In this document: positions 43,393-52,591 of the stretch, piece by piece
Layout of the letters: each line of letters opens with the position of its first letter
Position numbering within the stretch: the stretch's first letter is position 1
Assembly: GCF_046250175.1 (NCBI RefSeq)
Contig: NZ_CP176468.1
Source of the DNA: Psychromonas sp030397575
GTDB taxonomy: Bacteria > Pseudomonadota > Gammaproteobacteria > Enterobacterales > Psychromonadaceae
DNA: 64,000 bases
Strand: one strand, 5' to 3'
Made by a program: the position numbers and the translations under genes
The notes under the pieces: model-generated
Seen by the model: the letters and a program-made list of their open reading frames with translations, nothing else
What the model was told of the DNA's origin: nothing
Database searches by the model: none

Positions 43393-44826
43393 ATGAATTA
43401 TCCGCAAGTTGCTATCAAATTAGTCAAGATGTTGGGGGGAAAAGAGAACATAAAAGCATTAGCTCACTGTGCAACTCGTTTACGCCTAGCTGTTGAAGAT
43501 GAATCAAAAATTGATGAAAATGCGATCGACTCACTTGAAGGTGTTAAAGGTCAATTTAAAGTAGCGGGTCAATACCAAGTCATTTTTGGTTCTGGGATAG
43601 TTAATCAAGTGTACTCGGAAATGGCTAAGATAACTGGCATGAGTGATATGAGTACCAAAGATGTAGCTGCATCTGGTGCTACAAAACAAAACATAGTACA
43701 GCAAGCAGTTAAAGGCTTATCAGACATATTTGTTCCTATTATCCCTGCTATTGTAGCAGGTGGTTTATTGATGGGTATATTCAATATACTAGTAGCTCCT
43801 GGTTTATTTATCGAAGGGAAATCTCTCGTTGATGCTTACCCAGGCATCACAGATCTAGCAAACTTAATCAATACCTTTGCAAATGCTCCTTTTGTTTTTT
43901 TACCTATTTTGATTGCTTTTTCAGCCAGTAAAAAATTTGGAGGGAATCCATTCTTAGCTGCTGCATTAGGCATGTTAATGGTACATCCAGATCTATTAAA
44001 TGGTTGGGGATTTAGTGGTGCAGCCATTTCAGGGAATATACCTGTGTGGGATATTCTTGGCTATGAAATTGAAAAAGTAGGCTATCAAGGTTCAGTATTA
44101 CCTGTTCTAGTGGCTACTTATATCCTTGCTAAAGTAGAAATAGGATTAAGAAAATTTATTCCATCAGTATTAGATAATTTATTAACGCCCCTCTTAGCAA
44201 TTTTTATCACTGGCATACTAACTTTCACTGTCGTTGGTCCATTCACTCGTGATATCGGCTTTTTATTAGGCGATGGATTAAATTGGTTATATGACTCTGC
44301 TGGCTTTATTGGTGGTGCATTATTTGGTTTTATTTATGCTCCTTTTGTTATCACAGGCATGCATCACAGCTTTATTGCCATAGAGATCCAACTACTCGCT
44401 GATATTGCGGTGACAGGCGGCTCTTTCATTTTCCCAATCGCTGCAATGGCTAATATTGCTCAAGGCGGTGCAGCTTTAGCAGTAGGCTTTACAACTAAGG
44501 ATATCAAACTAAAAGGTATTGCAATTCCATCAGGCATTACTGCATTACTAGGGATAACAGAGCCAGCAATGTTCGGTGTTAATTTAAAATTACGTTACCC
44601 ATTCATTGCCGCTATTTGTGGTGCAGCTACAGCAAGTGCATTTATTACACTGTTTAATGTTAAAGCAAGTGCGCTAGGTGCAGCTGGATTACCTGGTATT
44701 ATTTCTATCAGAACAGGTGATGTAACTCCATATATCATTGGCATGCTTATCGCTTTTATTACTACTTTTGTGCTTACCCTGTTGCTTGGCTCTAGAGCTA
44801 AATCTAAACAGTTAAAGTCAGCATAA
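43393..44826 (+). CDS. scrA: Sucrose-specific PTS permease EIIBC
   Basis: The 477-residue protein has an N-terminal EIIB domain with phosphorylated Cys26 (ALAHCATRLRL) and an EIIC domain of about ten membrane helices (from about residue 105), with the family motif GITEPAMFGVNLKLRYPF. It imports and phosphorylates sucrose. No EIIA domain is fused or encoded nearby, so it presumably borrows the glucose EIIA (Crr), as enteric ScrA does. scrK follows after 52 nt. Confidence 0.95.
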   Translation: MNYPQVAIKLVKMLGGKENIKALAHCATRLRLAVEDESKIDENAIDSLEGVKGQFKVAGQYQVIFGSGIVNQVYSEMAKITGMSDMSTKDVAASGATKQNIVQQAVKGLSDIFVPIIPAIVAGGLLMGIFNILVAPGLFIEGKSLVDAYPGITDLANLINTFANAPFVFLPILIAFSASKKFGGNPFLAAALGMLMVHPDLLNGWGFSGAAISGNIPVWDILGYEIEKVGYQGSVLPVLVATYILAKVEIGLRKFIPSVLDNLLTPLLAIFITGILTFTVVGPFTRDIGFLLGDGLNWLYDSAGFIGGALFGFIYAPFVITGMHHSFIAIEIQLLADIAVTGGSFIFPIAAMANIAQGGAALAVGFTTKDIKLKGIAIPSGITALLGITEPAMFGVNLKLRYPFIAAICGAATASAFITLFNVKASALGAAGLPGIISIRTGDVTPYIIGMLIAFITTFVLTLLLGSRAKSKQLKSA

Positions 44827-44878
44827 CAAATACAAAGCCAATTGATAGATTGGCTTTTGTTAAATATAAGAGGTATTT

Positions 44879-45799
44879 ATGAATAAAGTTTGGGTTAGCG
44901 GTGATGCTGTTGTGGATTTAATTCCTGAAGGTGTAGATACATACTTAAAATGTCCTGGAGGCGCACCAGCTAATGTAGCAGTTGCTATTTCACGTCTCGG
45001 AGGAGAAAGCGCTTTTTTTGGTCGGATTGGTCATGACCCAATGGGGAGATTCATGCTTGAAACTTTATCCGAAGAATCGGTTGATACTACCAGCATCACA
45101 ATCGATACCAAACAACGAACATCCACAGTGGTTGTTGACTTAGATGAATTAGGTGAACGCACCTTCACTTTTATGGTTAAGCCTAGTGCAGACCAATTTA
45201 TGCAACCTTCAGATATTCCTGAGTTTGAAAAGAATCAATGGTTACATATTTGCTCTATTGCACTTGCTAATGAGCCGAGTCGAAGTAGTACATTTTTAGC
45301 AATAAAAAAGATGAAAGAAGAAGGGGGATATATTAGTTTTGATCCTAATTTAAGAGATGAAGTATGGTCAAAGCCAGAAGAGATAAAAGAAGTGGTGTTA
45401 GATGCAGTAAAGCTTGCTGATGTCGTTAAATTTTCCGATGATGAACTATTATTTTTAACTGATAGTCACGATTTAAATGAGGCTTTATTAAAGATTAAAG
45501 CCTATAAAAATACACTAGTATTAGTTACTCAAGGGGCTAAAGGAGCGCTAGTAATTAACGGAAATGAACAACAACTCATTAAGGGAAAAGCAGCGGTGCC
45601 TGTTGATACAACGGGAGCTGGCGATGCATTTGTAGGTGGTCTACTTCGTTACTTATCTGCCAGTAACAATTGGTTTGCTCAAAACGAAATACTAACAGCG
45701 GTAAAATGGGCCAATGCATGTGGAGCTTTGGCGGTCACTAAAAAAGGCGCAATGACTGCATTACCTAATATGCAACAATTAACCCATTACCTGAAATAA
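44879..45799 (+). CDS. scrK: Fructokinase ScrK (PfkB family)
   Basis: The 306-residue PfkB/ribokinase-family enzyme has the N-terminal signature CPGGAPANVAVAISRLGG and the C-terminal catalytic motif DTTGAGDAFVGGLL. It phosphorylates the fructose released by ScrB to fructose-6-phosphate. AGAGG precedes the ATG, and the gene completes the sucrose pathway in this locus. Confidence 0.94.
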   Translation: MNKVWVSGDAVVDLIPEGVDTYLKCPGGAPANVAVAISRLGGESAFFGRIGHDPMGRFMLETLSEESVDTTSITIDTKQRTSTVVVDLDELGERTFTFMVKPSADQFMQPSDIPEFEKNQWLHICSIALANEPSRSSTFLAIKKMKEEGGYISFDPNLRDEVWSKPEEIKEVVLDAVKLADVVKFSDDELLFLTDSHDLNEALLKIKAYKNTLVLVTQGAKGALVINGNEQQLIKGKAAVPVDTTGAGDAFVGGLLRYLSASNNWFAQNEILTAVKWANACGALAVTKKGAMTALPNMQQLTHYLK

Positions 45800-45812
45800 T
45801 AAGCTTCTAAAT

Positions 45813-45845
45813 CAACTCATAAGCGAGTTCTTTACCTATGAGTTG
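45813..45845. terminator. Probable convergent terminator between scrK and ampD
   Basis: CAACTCATA pairs with TATGAGTTG (45813-45821 with 45837-45845). There is no strong T-run on either strand, so function is uncertain, but the position between two converging genes is right. Confidence 0.5.
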
Positions 45846-45849
45846 AAAC

Positions 45850-46392
45850 TTACTTTAATAATTTGAAATAATATTGCCAATCAAATTCACTACCTGGATC
45901 GGTTTTTCTACCCGGTGCAATATCACTGTGTGCAGCAATTCGCTGTTGGGTAATGAGCGGATATTTTTGCTGTATCTGTTGGGTTACTTGCACTAATGAT
46001 CGATATTGTGCTTCGCTATAAGCGGTGCAATCTGTCCCTTCTAACTCAATACCAATGGAAAAGTCATTACAGCCCTCTACACCATCAAAGCGAGAGATAC
46101 CAGCATGCCAAGCACGTTTATCAAATGGCACGTATTGCTCTACTTTACCATCGCGGCGAATCACACAATGAGCAGAGACTTCTAACCCTTCTAAACAAGC
46201 AAAACTAGGATGTGCTTTACAATTTAGCTCACCAGTAAAAAGATTTTTAACATGTTCGGTACCAAACTGCCCTTCAGGCAGACTAATACAATGAATAACT
46301 AATAAACTAATATCGGTATTCACGGGACGTTCGTTAAAGAAAGGGCTTTTAATAAATTCAGCATCTTGTAATAAGCCAGTCATATCAATCAC
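45850..46392 (-). CDS. ampD: 1,6-anhydro-N-acetylmuramyl-L-alanine amidase AmpD
   Basis: The 180-residue zinc amidase has ligands in LLVIHCISLP (first His), AAHSDIAPGRKTDPG (second His and Asp), and the conserved block QYVPFDKRAWHAG. AmpD recycles anhydro-muropeptides in the cytoplasm and, where present, keeps AmpR-controlled beta-lactamase low. No ampE follows. In E. coli ampD lies near pdhR; here the sucrose locus separates them. Confidence 0.95.
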   Translation of the reverse strand: MIDMTGLLQDAEFIKSPFFNERPVNTDISLLVIHCISLPEGQFGTEHVKNLFTGELNCKAHPSFACLEGLEVSAHCVIRRDGKVEQYVPFDKRAWHAGISRFDGVEGCNDFSIGIELEGTDCTAYSEAQYRSLVQVTQQIQQKYPLITQQRIAAHSDIAPGRKTDPGSEFDWQYYFKLLK

Positions 46393-46430
46393 GGAGTTTC
46401 CTTTAGCTTTGACAAAATAAACTTACAAAA

Positions 46431-46453
46431 AAGGTGGCTAATAAGCCACCTTC
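46431..46453 (-). terminator. Terminator of guaA
   Basis: A 9-bp stem AAGGTGGCT/AGCCACCTT (46431-46439 with 46444-46452) is followed on the minus strand by a T-run. It lies about 50 bases past the guaA stop. Confidence 0.88.
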
Positions 46454-46498
46454 TCATCAATTAATTACATATCAGTTTATGTATTTAATCAGGAATAA

Positions 46499-48079
46499 TT
46501 ATTCCCATTCAATCGTTGCAGGTGGTTTACCTGACACATCGTACACAACTCGTGAGATGCCATCAATTTCATTGATGATGCGGTTAGAAACATGACCGAT
46601 TAACTCGTAAGGTAAATGTGACCAACGCGCTGTCATGAAATCGATAGTTTCAACACAACGTAACGAAACAACCCAATCATATTTACGACAGTCGCCCATA
46701 ACACCTACTGAGCGAACCGGTAGGAATACTACAAAGGCTTGGCTTACTTTATGGTATAGGTCAGCTTTATGTAACTCTTCAATGAAGATAGCATCTGCAC
46801 GACGTAATAAATCACAGTATTCTTTCTTCACTTCACCTAATACACGAACACCTAATCCAGGCCCTGGGAATGGATGACGGTAAAGCATGTTGTATGGTAA
46901 ACCTAGTTCTAAACCAATTTTACGTACTTCATCTTTAAATAATTCACGTAATGGCTCTACTAGTCCCATTGCCATATCATCAGGTAATCCACCTACGTTA
47001 TGGTGAGATTTAATAACGTGTGCTTTACCATTTTTAGATGCCGCAGATTCAATAACATCTGGGTAGATAGTTCCTTGAGCAAGCCATTTCGCGTTAGATA
47101 GCTTTTTAGACTCTTCATCAAAGATCTCAACAAAAACACGGCCAATGATTTTACGCTTCGCTTCTGGATCACTTTCACCAGCCATTTGCTCTAAGAAGCG
47201 ATGCTCAGCATTCACATGAATTATGTTTAGGCCAAATTTCTCGCCAAACATCTCCATTACTTGCGCGCCTTCGTTTAAACGTAATAAGCCGTTATCAACA
47301 AATACACAAGTTAGTTTGTCGCCAATGGCACGTTGTAAAAGCATCGCCACTACAGATGAATCAACACCACCAGATAAGCCTAAGATAACTTCATCATCAC
47401 CTATTTGCTCTTTCATACGTGCAACAGCATCATCAATGATTGATGCTGGAGTCCATAATGTTTCACAACCACAAATGTCCACAACAAAGTTGCGTAACAT
47501 TGCTTCACCTTGAGTCGTGTGTGTTACTTCAGGATGGAACTGAACACCGTAAAAACGTTTTTCTTCGTTGGCAATAGCAGCGAACTTACAAGTTGCTGTG
47601 TTAGCGACGGTAGTAAAATCAGCAGGAATAGCTGATACTTTATCACCGTGACTCATCCATACGTCTAATAACGTTTTGCCTTGCTCTGAAACAGCGTCCT
47701 GAATTGATTTGAAGAAAGCAGATTCAGCTTGAACTTCAACTTGTGCGTAACCAAATTCGCCTTCACCTTCGCCTTTAATAACAGCGCCACCTAATTGGTG
47801 AGACATAGTCTGCATACCGTAACAAATACCTAATACTGGTACGCCAGCAGTAAATACATATTCAGGGGCACGAGGAGATCCTTCTGCGATAACACTTTCA
47901 GGGCCACCAGCAAGGATAATACCGTTTGGATTGAACTCTTTGATGTCTTGTTCATCAACATCCCAGCTCCATAATTCACAGTAAACACCAATTTCACGAA
48001 TACGGCGTGCAATTAGCTGTGTGTATTGAGAGCCAAAATCTAGTATTAGAATACGTTGGTCATGAATGTTCTTACTCAT
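46499..48079 (-). CDS. guaA: GMP synthase (glutamine-hydrolysing)
   Basis: The 526-residue enzyme has a class I glutamine amidotransferase domain with Cys in LGICYGMQTM (about residues 1-205), the ATP-pyrophosphatase P-loop GLSGGVDSSV and a C-terminal dimerisation domain ending DVSGKPPATIEWE. It converts XMP to GMP, completing the pathway begun by GuaB, encoded upstream. A hairpin lies in the 167-bp gap between the two genes. Confidence 0.98.
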   Translation of the reverse strand: MSKNIHDQRILILDFGSQYTQLIARRIREIGVYCELWSWDVDEQDIKEFNPNGIILAGGPESVIAEGSPRAPEYVFTAGVPVLGICYGMQTMSHQLGGAVIKGEGEGEFGYAQVEVQAESAFFKSIQDAVSEQGKTLLDVWMSHGDKVSAIPADFTTVANTATCKFAAIANEEKRFYGVQFHPEVTHTTQGEAMLRNFVVDICGCETLWTPASIIDDAVARMKEQIGDDEVILGLSGGVDSSVVAMLLQRAIGDKLTCVFVDNGLLRLNEGAQVMEMFGEKFGLNIIHVNAEHRFLEQMAGESDPEAKRKIIGRVFVEIFDEESKKLSNAKWLAQGTIYPDVIESAASKNGKAHVIKSHHNVGGLPDDMAMGLVEPLRELFKDEVRKIGLELGLPYNMLYRHPFPGPGLGVRVLGEVKKEYCDLLRRADAIFIEELHKADLYHKVSQAFVVFLPVRSVGVMGDCRKYDWVVSLRCVETIDFMTARWSHLPYELIGHVSNRIINEIDGISRVVYDVSGKPPATIEWE

Positions 48080-48117
48080 TTTATGCTGTCCTAATTTTTT
48101 TGTTTCTAAAAATGAAT

Positions 48118-48141
48118 AAAAGACGATATAAATCGTCTTTT
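48118..48141. terminator. Hairpin between guaB and guaA
   Basis: A perfect 10-bp stem AAAAGACGAT/ATCGTCTTTT with an ATAA loop lies in the guaB-guaA gap. Its A- and T-flanks make it terminator-like, so guaA may be partly uncoupled from guaB or have its own promoter. Confidence 0.7.
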
Positions 48142-48246
48142 AAGTAATTATGTGATGAAGCTTAACTAAGTATTTATTAAGCCTTTATTAATTAAACAGT
48201 TAAGTCATTAAAAGGCTAAACTTAGCTACCTCACTAAATAGCCAGA

Positions 48247-49713
48247 TTAACCACCAGTTCGGTAGTTAGGTGCTTCTTTAGAGATAGCAACGTCATGCAC
48301 GTGGCTCTCACCCATACCTGCACTAGTAATTTTAACGAACATTGCTTTTGTATTCATCTCTTTAATCGTAGCACAACCAGTTAACCCCATTGATGAACGC
48401 ACGCCACCCATTTGCTGATGAATAATCTCTTTTACTTTACCTTTGTAAGCAACACGACCTTCGATACCTTCAGGTACTAATTTGTCAGCGGCATTATCAG
48501 ATTGGAAGTAACGATCCGATGAACCTTGAGACATAGCACCTAATGACCCCATACCACGGTATGACTTGTAAGAACGCCCTTGATACAAGATGATTTCGCC
48601 TGGAGATTCTTCAGTTCCTGCGAACATACTCCCCATCATTACACATGATGCTCCTGCAGCTAATGCTTTAGCGATGTCACCAGAGAAACGAATACCGCCA
48701 TCAGCAATAACTGGAATACCAGTGCCTTGTAACGCATCAACTGCATCAGAAATAGCAGTAATTTGTGGAACACCAACACCTGTTACAATACGTGTTGTAC
48801 AGATTGAACCTGGGCCGATACCTACTTTAACCGCACTACAACCAGCAGCAACCAATGCTTTTGCACCTTCGCCTGTTGCTACGTTGCCACCGATAATTTC
48901 TAAATTAGGGTGAGCAGCACGTGTTGCTTTAATACGATCTAATACACCTTGAGAATGACCGTGAGATGAATCAATTAATAATACATCAACGCCAGCTTCT
49001 ACTAGTGCATCAACACGTTCTTCATTGCCAGCGCCAGCGCCAACAGCAGCACCTACGCGTAAACGACCGAATTCGTCTTTACATGCATTTGGCTTTTGTT
49101 CTGCTTTACGGAAGTCTTTAACCGTAATCATGCCTTTTAATTTAAAGTTATCATCAGTTAATAGCACTTTCTCGATACGGTGCTTGTGCATCAATGCTTC
49201 AATTTCATCACGTGGTGTGTCAGATTTAGCTGTTACTAGCTCAGGCTTTGGTGTCATTACTTCAGAAGCAGGGCGATTCATATCCGTTTCGAAGAGTACG
49301 TCTCGTCCAGTAATAATTCCCACTAACTCACCTGATGCTTCAACAACAGGGTAACCAGCAAAACCATGTTTTGCAGTTAATTCTTTGATTTCACCTAATG
49401 TAGTAGCAGGAGAAACTGTGATTGGGGTAGCAACAACGCCACTTTCATGGATTTTAACTAAACGTACTTGCTCAGCTTGAAGCTCGATAGACATGTTTTT
49501 ATGGATGAAACCCATGCCGCCTTCTTGGGCTAGAGCTATCGCAAAGCGAGCCTCTGTTACAGTATCCATTGCAGCAGAAACGACAGGAATATTTAACGAG
49601 ATGTTTTCTGTTAATTGTGTTGTTAGGTCAGCAGTGTTTGGTAGTACAGTCGAATGAGCTGGTACTAATAATACATCGTCAAATGTTAACGCATCTTTTG
49701 CTATTCTTAGCAT
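48247..49713 (-). CDS. guaB: Inosine-5'-monophosphate dehydrogenase
   Basis: The 488-residue enzyme oxidises IMP to XMP with NAD+. It has a TIM barrel interrupted by two CBS domains (about residues 95-205), the active-site loop GPGSICTTRIVTG with the catalytic Cys, and the flap SMGSLGAMSQGSSDRY. It diverges from xseA. The gap between them contains a palindrome at 49751-49771. Confidence 0.98.
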   Translation of the reverse strand: MLRIAKDALTFDDVLLVPAHSTVLPNTADLTTQLTENISLNIPVVSAAMDTVTEARFAIALAQEGGMGFIHKNMSIELQAEQVRLVKIHESGVVATPITVSPATTLGEIKELTAKHGFAGYPVVEASGELVGIITGRDVLFETDMNRPASEVMTPKPELVTAKSDTPRDEIEALMHKHRIEKVLLTDDNFKLKGMITVKDFRKAEQKPNACKDEFGRLRVGAAVGAGAGNEERVDALVEAGVDVLLIDSSHGHSQGVLDRIKATRAAHPNLEIIGGNVATGEGAKALVAAGCSAVKVGIGPGSICTTRIVTGVGVPQITAISDAVDALQGTGIPVIADGGIRFSGDIAKALAAGASCVMMGSMFAGTEESPGEIILYQGRSYKSYRGMGSLGAMSQGSSDRYFQSDNAADKLVPEGIEGRVAYKGKVKEIIHQQMGGVRSSMGLTGCATIKEMNTKAMFVKITSAGMGESHVHDVAISKEAPNYRTGG

Positions 49714-49750
49714 TGCAATATCTCACTTATAGTTGGGAGTATTTTAGGGT

Positions 49751-49771
49751 TACCCAAGTCTAGCTTGGGTA
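49751..49771. promoter_or_regulatory. Palindrome in the guaB/xseA divergent region
   Basis: TACCCAAG and CTTGGGTA flank a TCTAG centre, giving a 21-bp near-perfect palindrome 38 bp upstream of guaB. It does not match the PurR consensus. It may be an operator or the hairpin of the guaB leader. Confidence 0.5.
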
Positions 49772-49891
49772 GGATATTGCGGTGGGATTTTAATCGTAAT
49801 CAGGAATAAGTACAACACTATTTATGTTTTTATACTGAGTTTTTACTGTGTTAATATTTAGTCCCTGATTTCTTTGGTAAAAACTCTTGCT

Positions 49892-51220
49892 ATGGCGACT
49901 CAAAACAAAAATATTTACAGTGTAAGCTCATTAAATCGTGCAGCTAAAGCCCTACTCGAGACCGGTTTGGGCGTAATTTGGTTATCTGGTGAAATATCTA
50001 ACCTGACCATCGCAGTATCAGGGCATTGGTATTTCACCCTGAAAGATCATAGTGCGCAAATAAAATGTGCGATGTTTCGTGGTAATAACAGCCGAGCTGG
50101 CTTTACCCCTAAGCACGGCCAACAAGTATTAGTCCGAGCTAAATTAAGCCTTTATGAAGCACGTGGTGATTACCAATTAATTGTGGAAACGATGGCCCCT
50201 GAAGGTGATGGGCTATTAAAGCAACAGTTTGAAGAATTAAAATGCCAGCTAGCCGCGCAGGAGCTGTTTTCTGAATCACTTAAAAAGCCTTTACCTGAGA
50301 TAATTAGACGGGTTGGTATTGTCACCTCATCAACGGGGGCAGCTTTACATGACATACTCAGTGTTTTAAAACGCCGTGACCCTCGCCTTCAAGTTATTAT
50401 CTATCCAAGTCAAGTACAGGGCCAGGGAAGTGCTTTTTCAGTCGCTTCCCAAATTGCATTAGCCAATGCACGTAATGAGTGTGATGTATTAATTGTGGGC
50501 CGTGGTGGTGGTTCTTTAGAGGATCTATGGTGCTTTAATGAGCCCGATGTTGCATACGCTATCCATCATAGTCAATTACCGGTGATCAGTGCAGTAGGTC
50601 ATGAAATTGATATTACCATTAGCGATTTTGTTGCCGATCTACGTGCAGCAACGCCTTCTGCGGCTGCTGAGTTAGTTAGCCAACATAAGACCTTTGTTTC
50701 TTCTCAATTAACCACATTAGTTAATCGTTTAAAACAAGCGATGTTGAACACCATGCAACATAAAACACATAAGCAGCTTTTACTAAAACAGACCCTACTA
50801 CAGCACGATCCTAAACATAAGCTGCAGCAACAAACACAACACCTTGATGAATTAAGTTTACGCCTACAGCACGCAATGCACCAAACAATGCAACACCAAA
50901 CCACCGTGAGCACGCAGTTAAAAAATAGGCTTCAACAAGCAAGTCCAGTGCACTACATTAATATTGCTGCGCAAAAACAACAACAATTAAAACGTCAATT
51001 AACTCAAGCGATGGCTGCTCAACTTAATCAATCAGAGCAACACTTGCATCACCAGATACAACAATTAAATGCTTATAGTCCTTTGGCGACCTTAGCGCGC
51101 GGCTATGCCATTGTAAAAGACGACTCAGATAAGGTATGCACCGATCCTGCAAACTTAAAAGTTGGGGATAAGGTACAAGTGACCTTAGATAAAGGGCAAT
51201 TTAACGCTGAAGTCATTTAA
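49892..51220 (+). CDS. xseA: Exodeoxyribonuclease VII large subunit
   Basis: The 442-residue protein has an N-terminal OB-fold (VIWLSGEISNLTIAVSGHWYFTLKD), the catalytic domain with TSSTGAALHDILSVLKRRDP and IVGRGGGSLEDLWCFNE, and a Gln/His-rich coiled-coil C-terminal region (about 280-400). With XseB, which is not here, it degrades single-stranded DNA. The ATG at 49892 is preferred over an in-frame TTG six codons upstream. It ends at a strong bidirectional terminator. Confidence 0.95.
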   Translation: MATQNKNIYSVSSLNRAAKALLETGLGVIWLSGEISNLTIAVSGHWYFTLKDHSAQIKCAMFRGNNSRAGFTPKHGQQVLVRAKLSLYEARGDYQLIVETMAPEGDGLLKQQFEELKCQLAAQELFSESLKKPLPEIIRRVGIVTSSTGAALHDILSVLKRRDPRLQVIIYPSQVQGQGSAFSVASQIALANARNECDVLIVGRGGGSLEDLWCFNEPDVAYAIHHSQLPVISAVGHEIDITISDFVADLRAATPSAAAELVSQHKTFVSSQLTTLVNRLKQAMLNTMQHKTHKQLLLKQTLLQHDPKHKLQQQTQHLDELSLRLQHAMHQTMQHQTTVSTQLKNRLQQASPVHYINIAAQKQQQLKRQLTQAMAAQLNQSEQHLHHQIQQLNAYSPLATLARGYAIVKDDSDKVCTDPANLKVGDKVQVTLDKGQFNAEVI

Positions 51221-51249
51221 TTTATAGGAATACATTCAGAAAGATAAAT

Positions 51250-51287
51250 AAAAAGGGCTTGTTACCAGCAGTAACAAGCCCTTTTTT
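51250..51287. terminator. Strong bidirectional terminator between xseA and proA
   Basis: A perfect 15-bp stem AAAAGGGCTTGTTAC/GTAACAAGCCCTTTT (51251-51265 with 51271-51285) with a CAGCA loop is flanked by A- and T-runs. Confidence 0.95.
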
Positions 51288-51305
51288 AGTAGAGAATATT
51301 TAATT

Positions 51306-52553
51306 TTACGAACGAATTAAATGATCACTAATACCAACCCATTTATAGGTGGTTAATTCAGGTAAGCCCATTGGACCACGCGCATGAAGCTTTTGTGTTG
51401 ATACAGCTACTTCTGCACCTAAACCAAATTGGCTACCATCAGTGAAACGTGTACTTGTATTGACATACACAGCAGCAGCATCGACAGCACTGATAAATTT
51501 ATTAGCAATAGTAAAATCGTTAGTCAAAATACCTTCAGAGTGTGCAGAACTATGCTCACGAATGTGCGCTAATGCTTCACTTAAATTCGCTACAACTTTA
51601 ACGCCTAAATTCAGAGATAACCACTCTTTAGAGAAGTCACCTTCTTGTGCTGCAACTGCGTCATCACCTAAGATAGCTTTTGCTTTTTCTTCCGCTACTA
51701 AGGTCACGCCTAATGGTAATAAATGTGCAGCAACTTTCGGTAAGAAGGTTTCTGCAATATCAGCTTCAACTAATAATGTGTCTAATGCATTACACACACT
51801 TGGACGTTGTACTTTCGCATTTTCAATAATGGCTAATGCTTTCTCTACATTTGCTGTTTTTTCTGCAAATAAATGACAAATACCAATACCGCCGATAATC
51901 ACTGGAATAGTGCTGTTTTCTTTACAGAAGTTTTGTAGACCAGAGTTACCACGAGGAATGATCATATCCACGTATTTATCGAGTTTTAATAACTCACCAA
52001 CCAATGCACGGTCTGTATTCTCAATGTATTGCACAGCTGTCTTTGGTAAGCCGACCTTCTCAAGCGCCGCTTGAATAAACTTAACTAACACTAGGTTAGA
52101 GTTAATCGTTTCTTTACCACCACGTAGAATACTTGCATTACCCGTTTTCAAACTTAGTGCTGCAATATCAATAGTTACATTAGGACGTGCTTCGTAAATA
52201 ACGCCTAGTACACCGACTGGCACACGACGTTTAGAAAGTGTTAAGCCATTCTCTAGAATTTTTCCGTCAAATTCTTCACCCACCGGATCAGCTAACCCAA
52301 TAACGCTACGTAAATCGCTAATTACACCGGCTAAGCGAGTTTCATCTAATAATAAGCGATCTAATAATGCATCAGTCAGACCAGCAGCCTTGCCTGCTTC
52401 GATATCTTTTTTATTTGCAGCTACGATTTCTGCAACATTCGCTTCTAATTCAATTGCAATCGCTTCTAGTGCTGCGTTTTTTGTCGTCGTATCAGTGATT
52501 GCCAACTCGTAACTTGCATCTTTTGCTTGTTGACCTATTTGTTGTAAATTCAT
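51306..52553 (-). CDS. proA: Gamma-glutamyl phosphate reductase ProA
   Basis: The 415-residue aldehyde-dehydrogenase-fold enzyme reduces gamma-glutamyl phosphate to glutamate-5-semialdehyde, the second proline step. The catalytic Cys lies in KVQRPSVCNALDTLLVE, and VPVGVLGVIYEARPNVT is a family signature. The ATG at 52553 follows AAAGGAG; the longer frame into the proB end is not conserved. It is 38 nt after proB in one operon. Confidence 0.96.
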   Translation of the reverse strand: MNLQQIGQQAKDASYELAITDTTTKNAALEAIAIELEANVAEIVAANKKDIEAGKAAGLTDALLDRLLLDETRLAGVISDLRSVIGLADPVGEEFDGKILENGLTLSKRRVPVGVLGVIYEARPNVTIDIAALSLKTGNASILRGGKETINSNLVLVKFIQAALEKVGLPKTAVQYIENTDRALVGELLKLDKYVDMIIPRGNSGLQNFCKENSTIPVIIGGIGICHLFAEKTANVEKALAIIENAKVQRPSVCNALDTLLVEADIAETFLPKVAAHLLPLGVTLVAEEKAKAILGDDAVAAQEGDFSKEWLSLNLGVKVVANLSEALAHIREHSSAHSEGILTNDFTIANKFISAVDAAAVYVNTSTRFTDGSQFGLGAEVAVSTQKLHARGPMGLPELTTYKWVGISDHLIRS

Positions 52554-52591
52554 TTCTACTCCTTTTGTAGACCCACAGCGAGAGGGTCTCA

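Noticed and set aside
49751..49771. PurR operator upstream of guaB
   Set aside because: The palindrome centre and half-sites do not match the PurR consensus (GCAAACG-type half-sites).
50700..50930. Possible low-complexity repeat in xseA
   Set aside because: The Gln/His-rich stretch is the normal coiled-coil region of the exonuclease VII large subunit, not a tandem DNA repeat.
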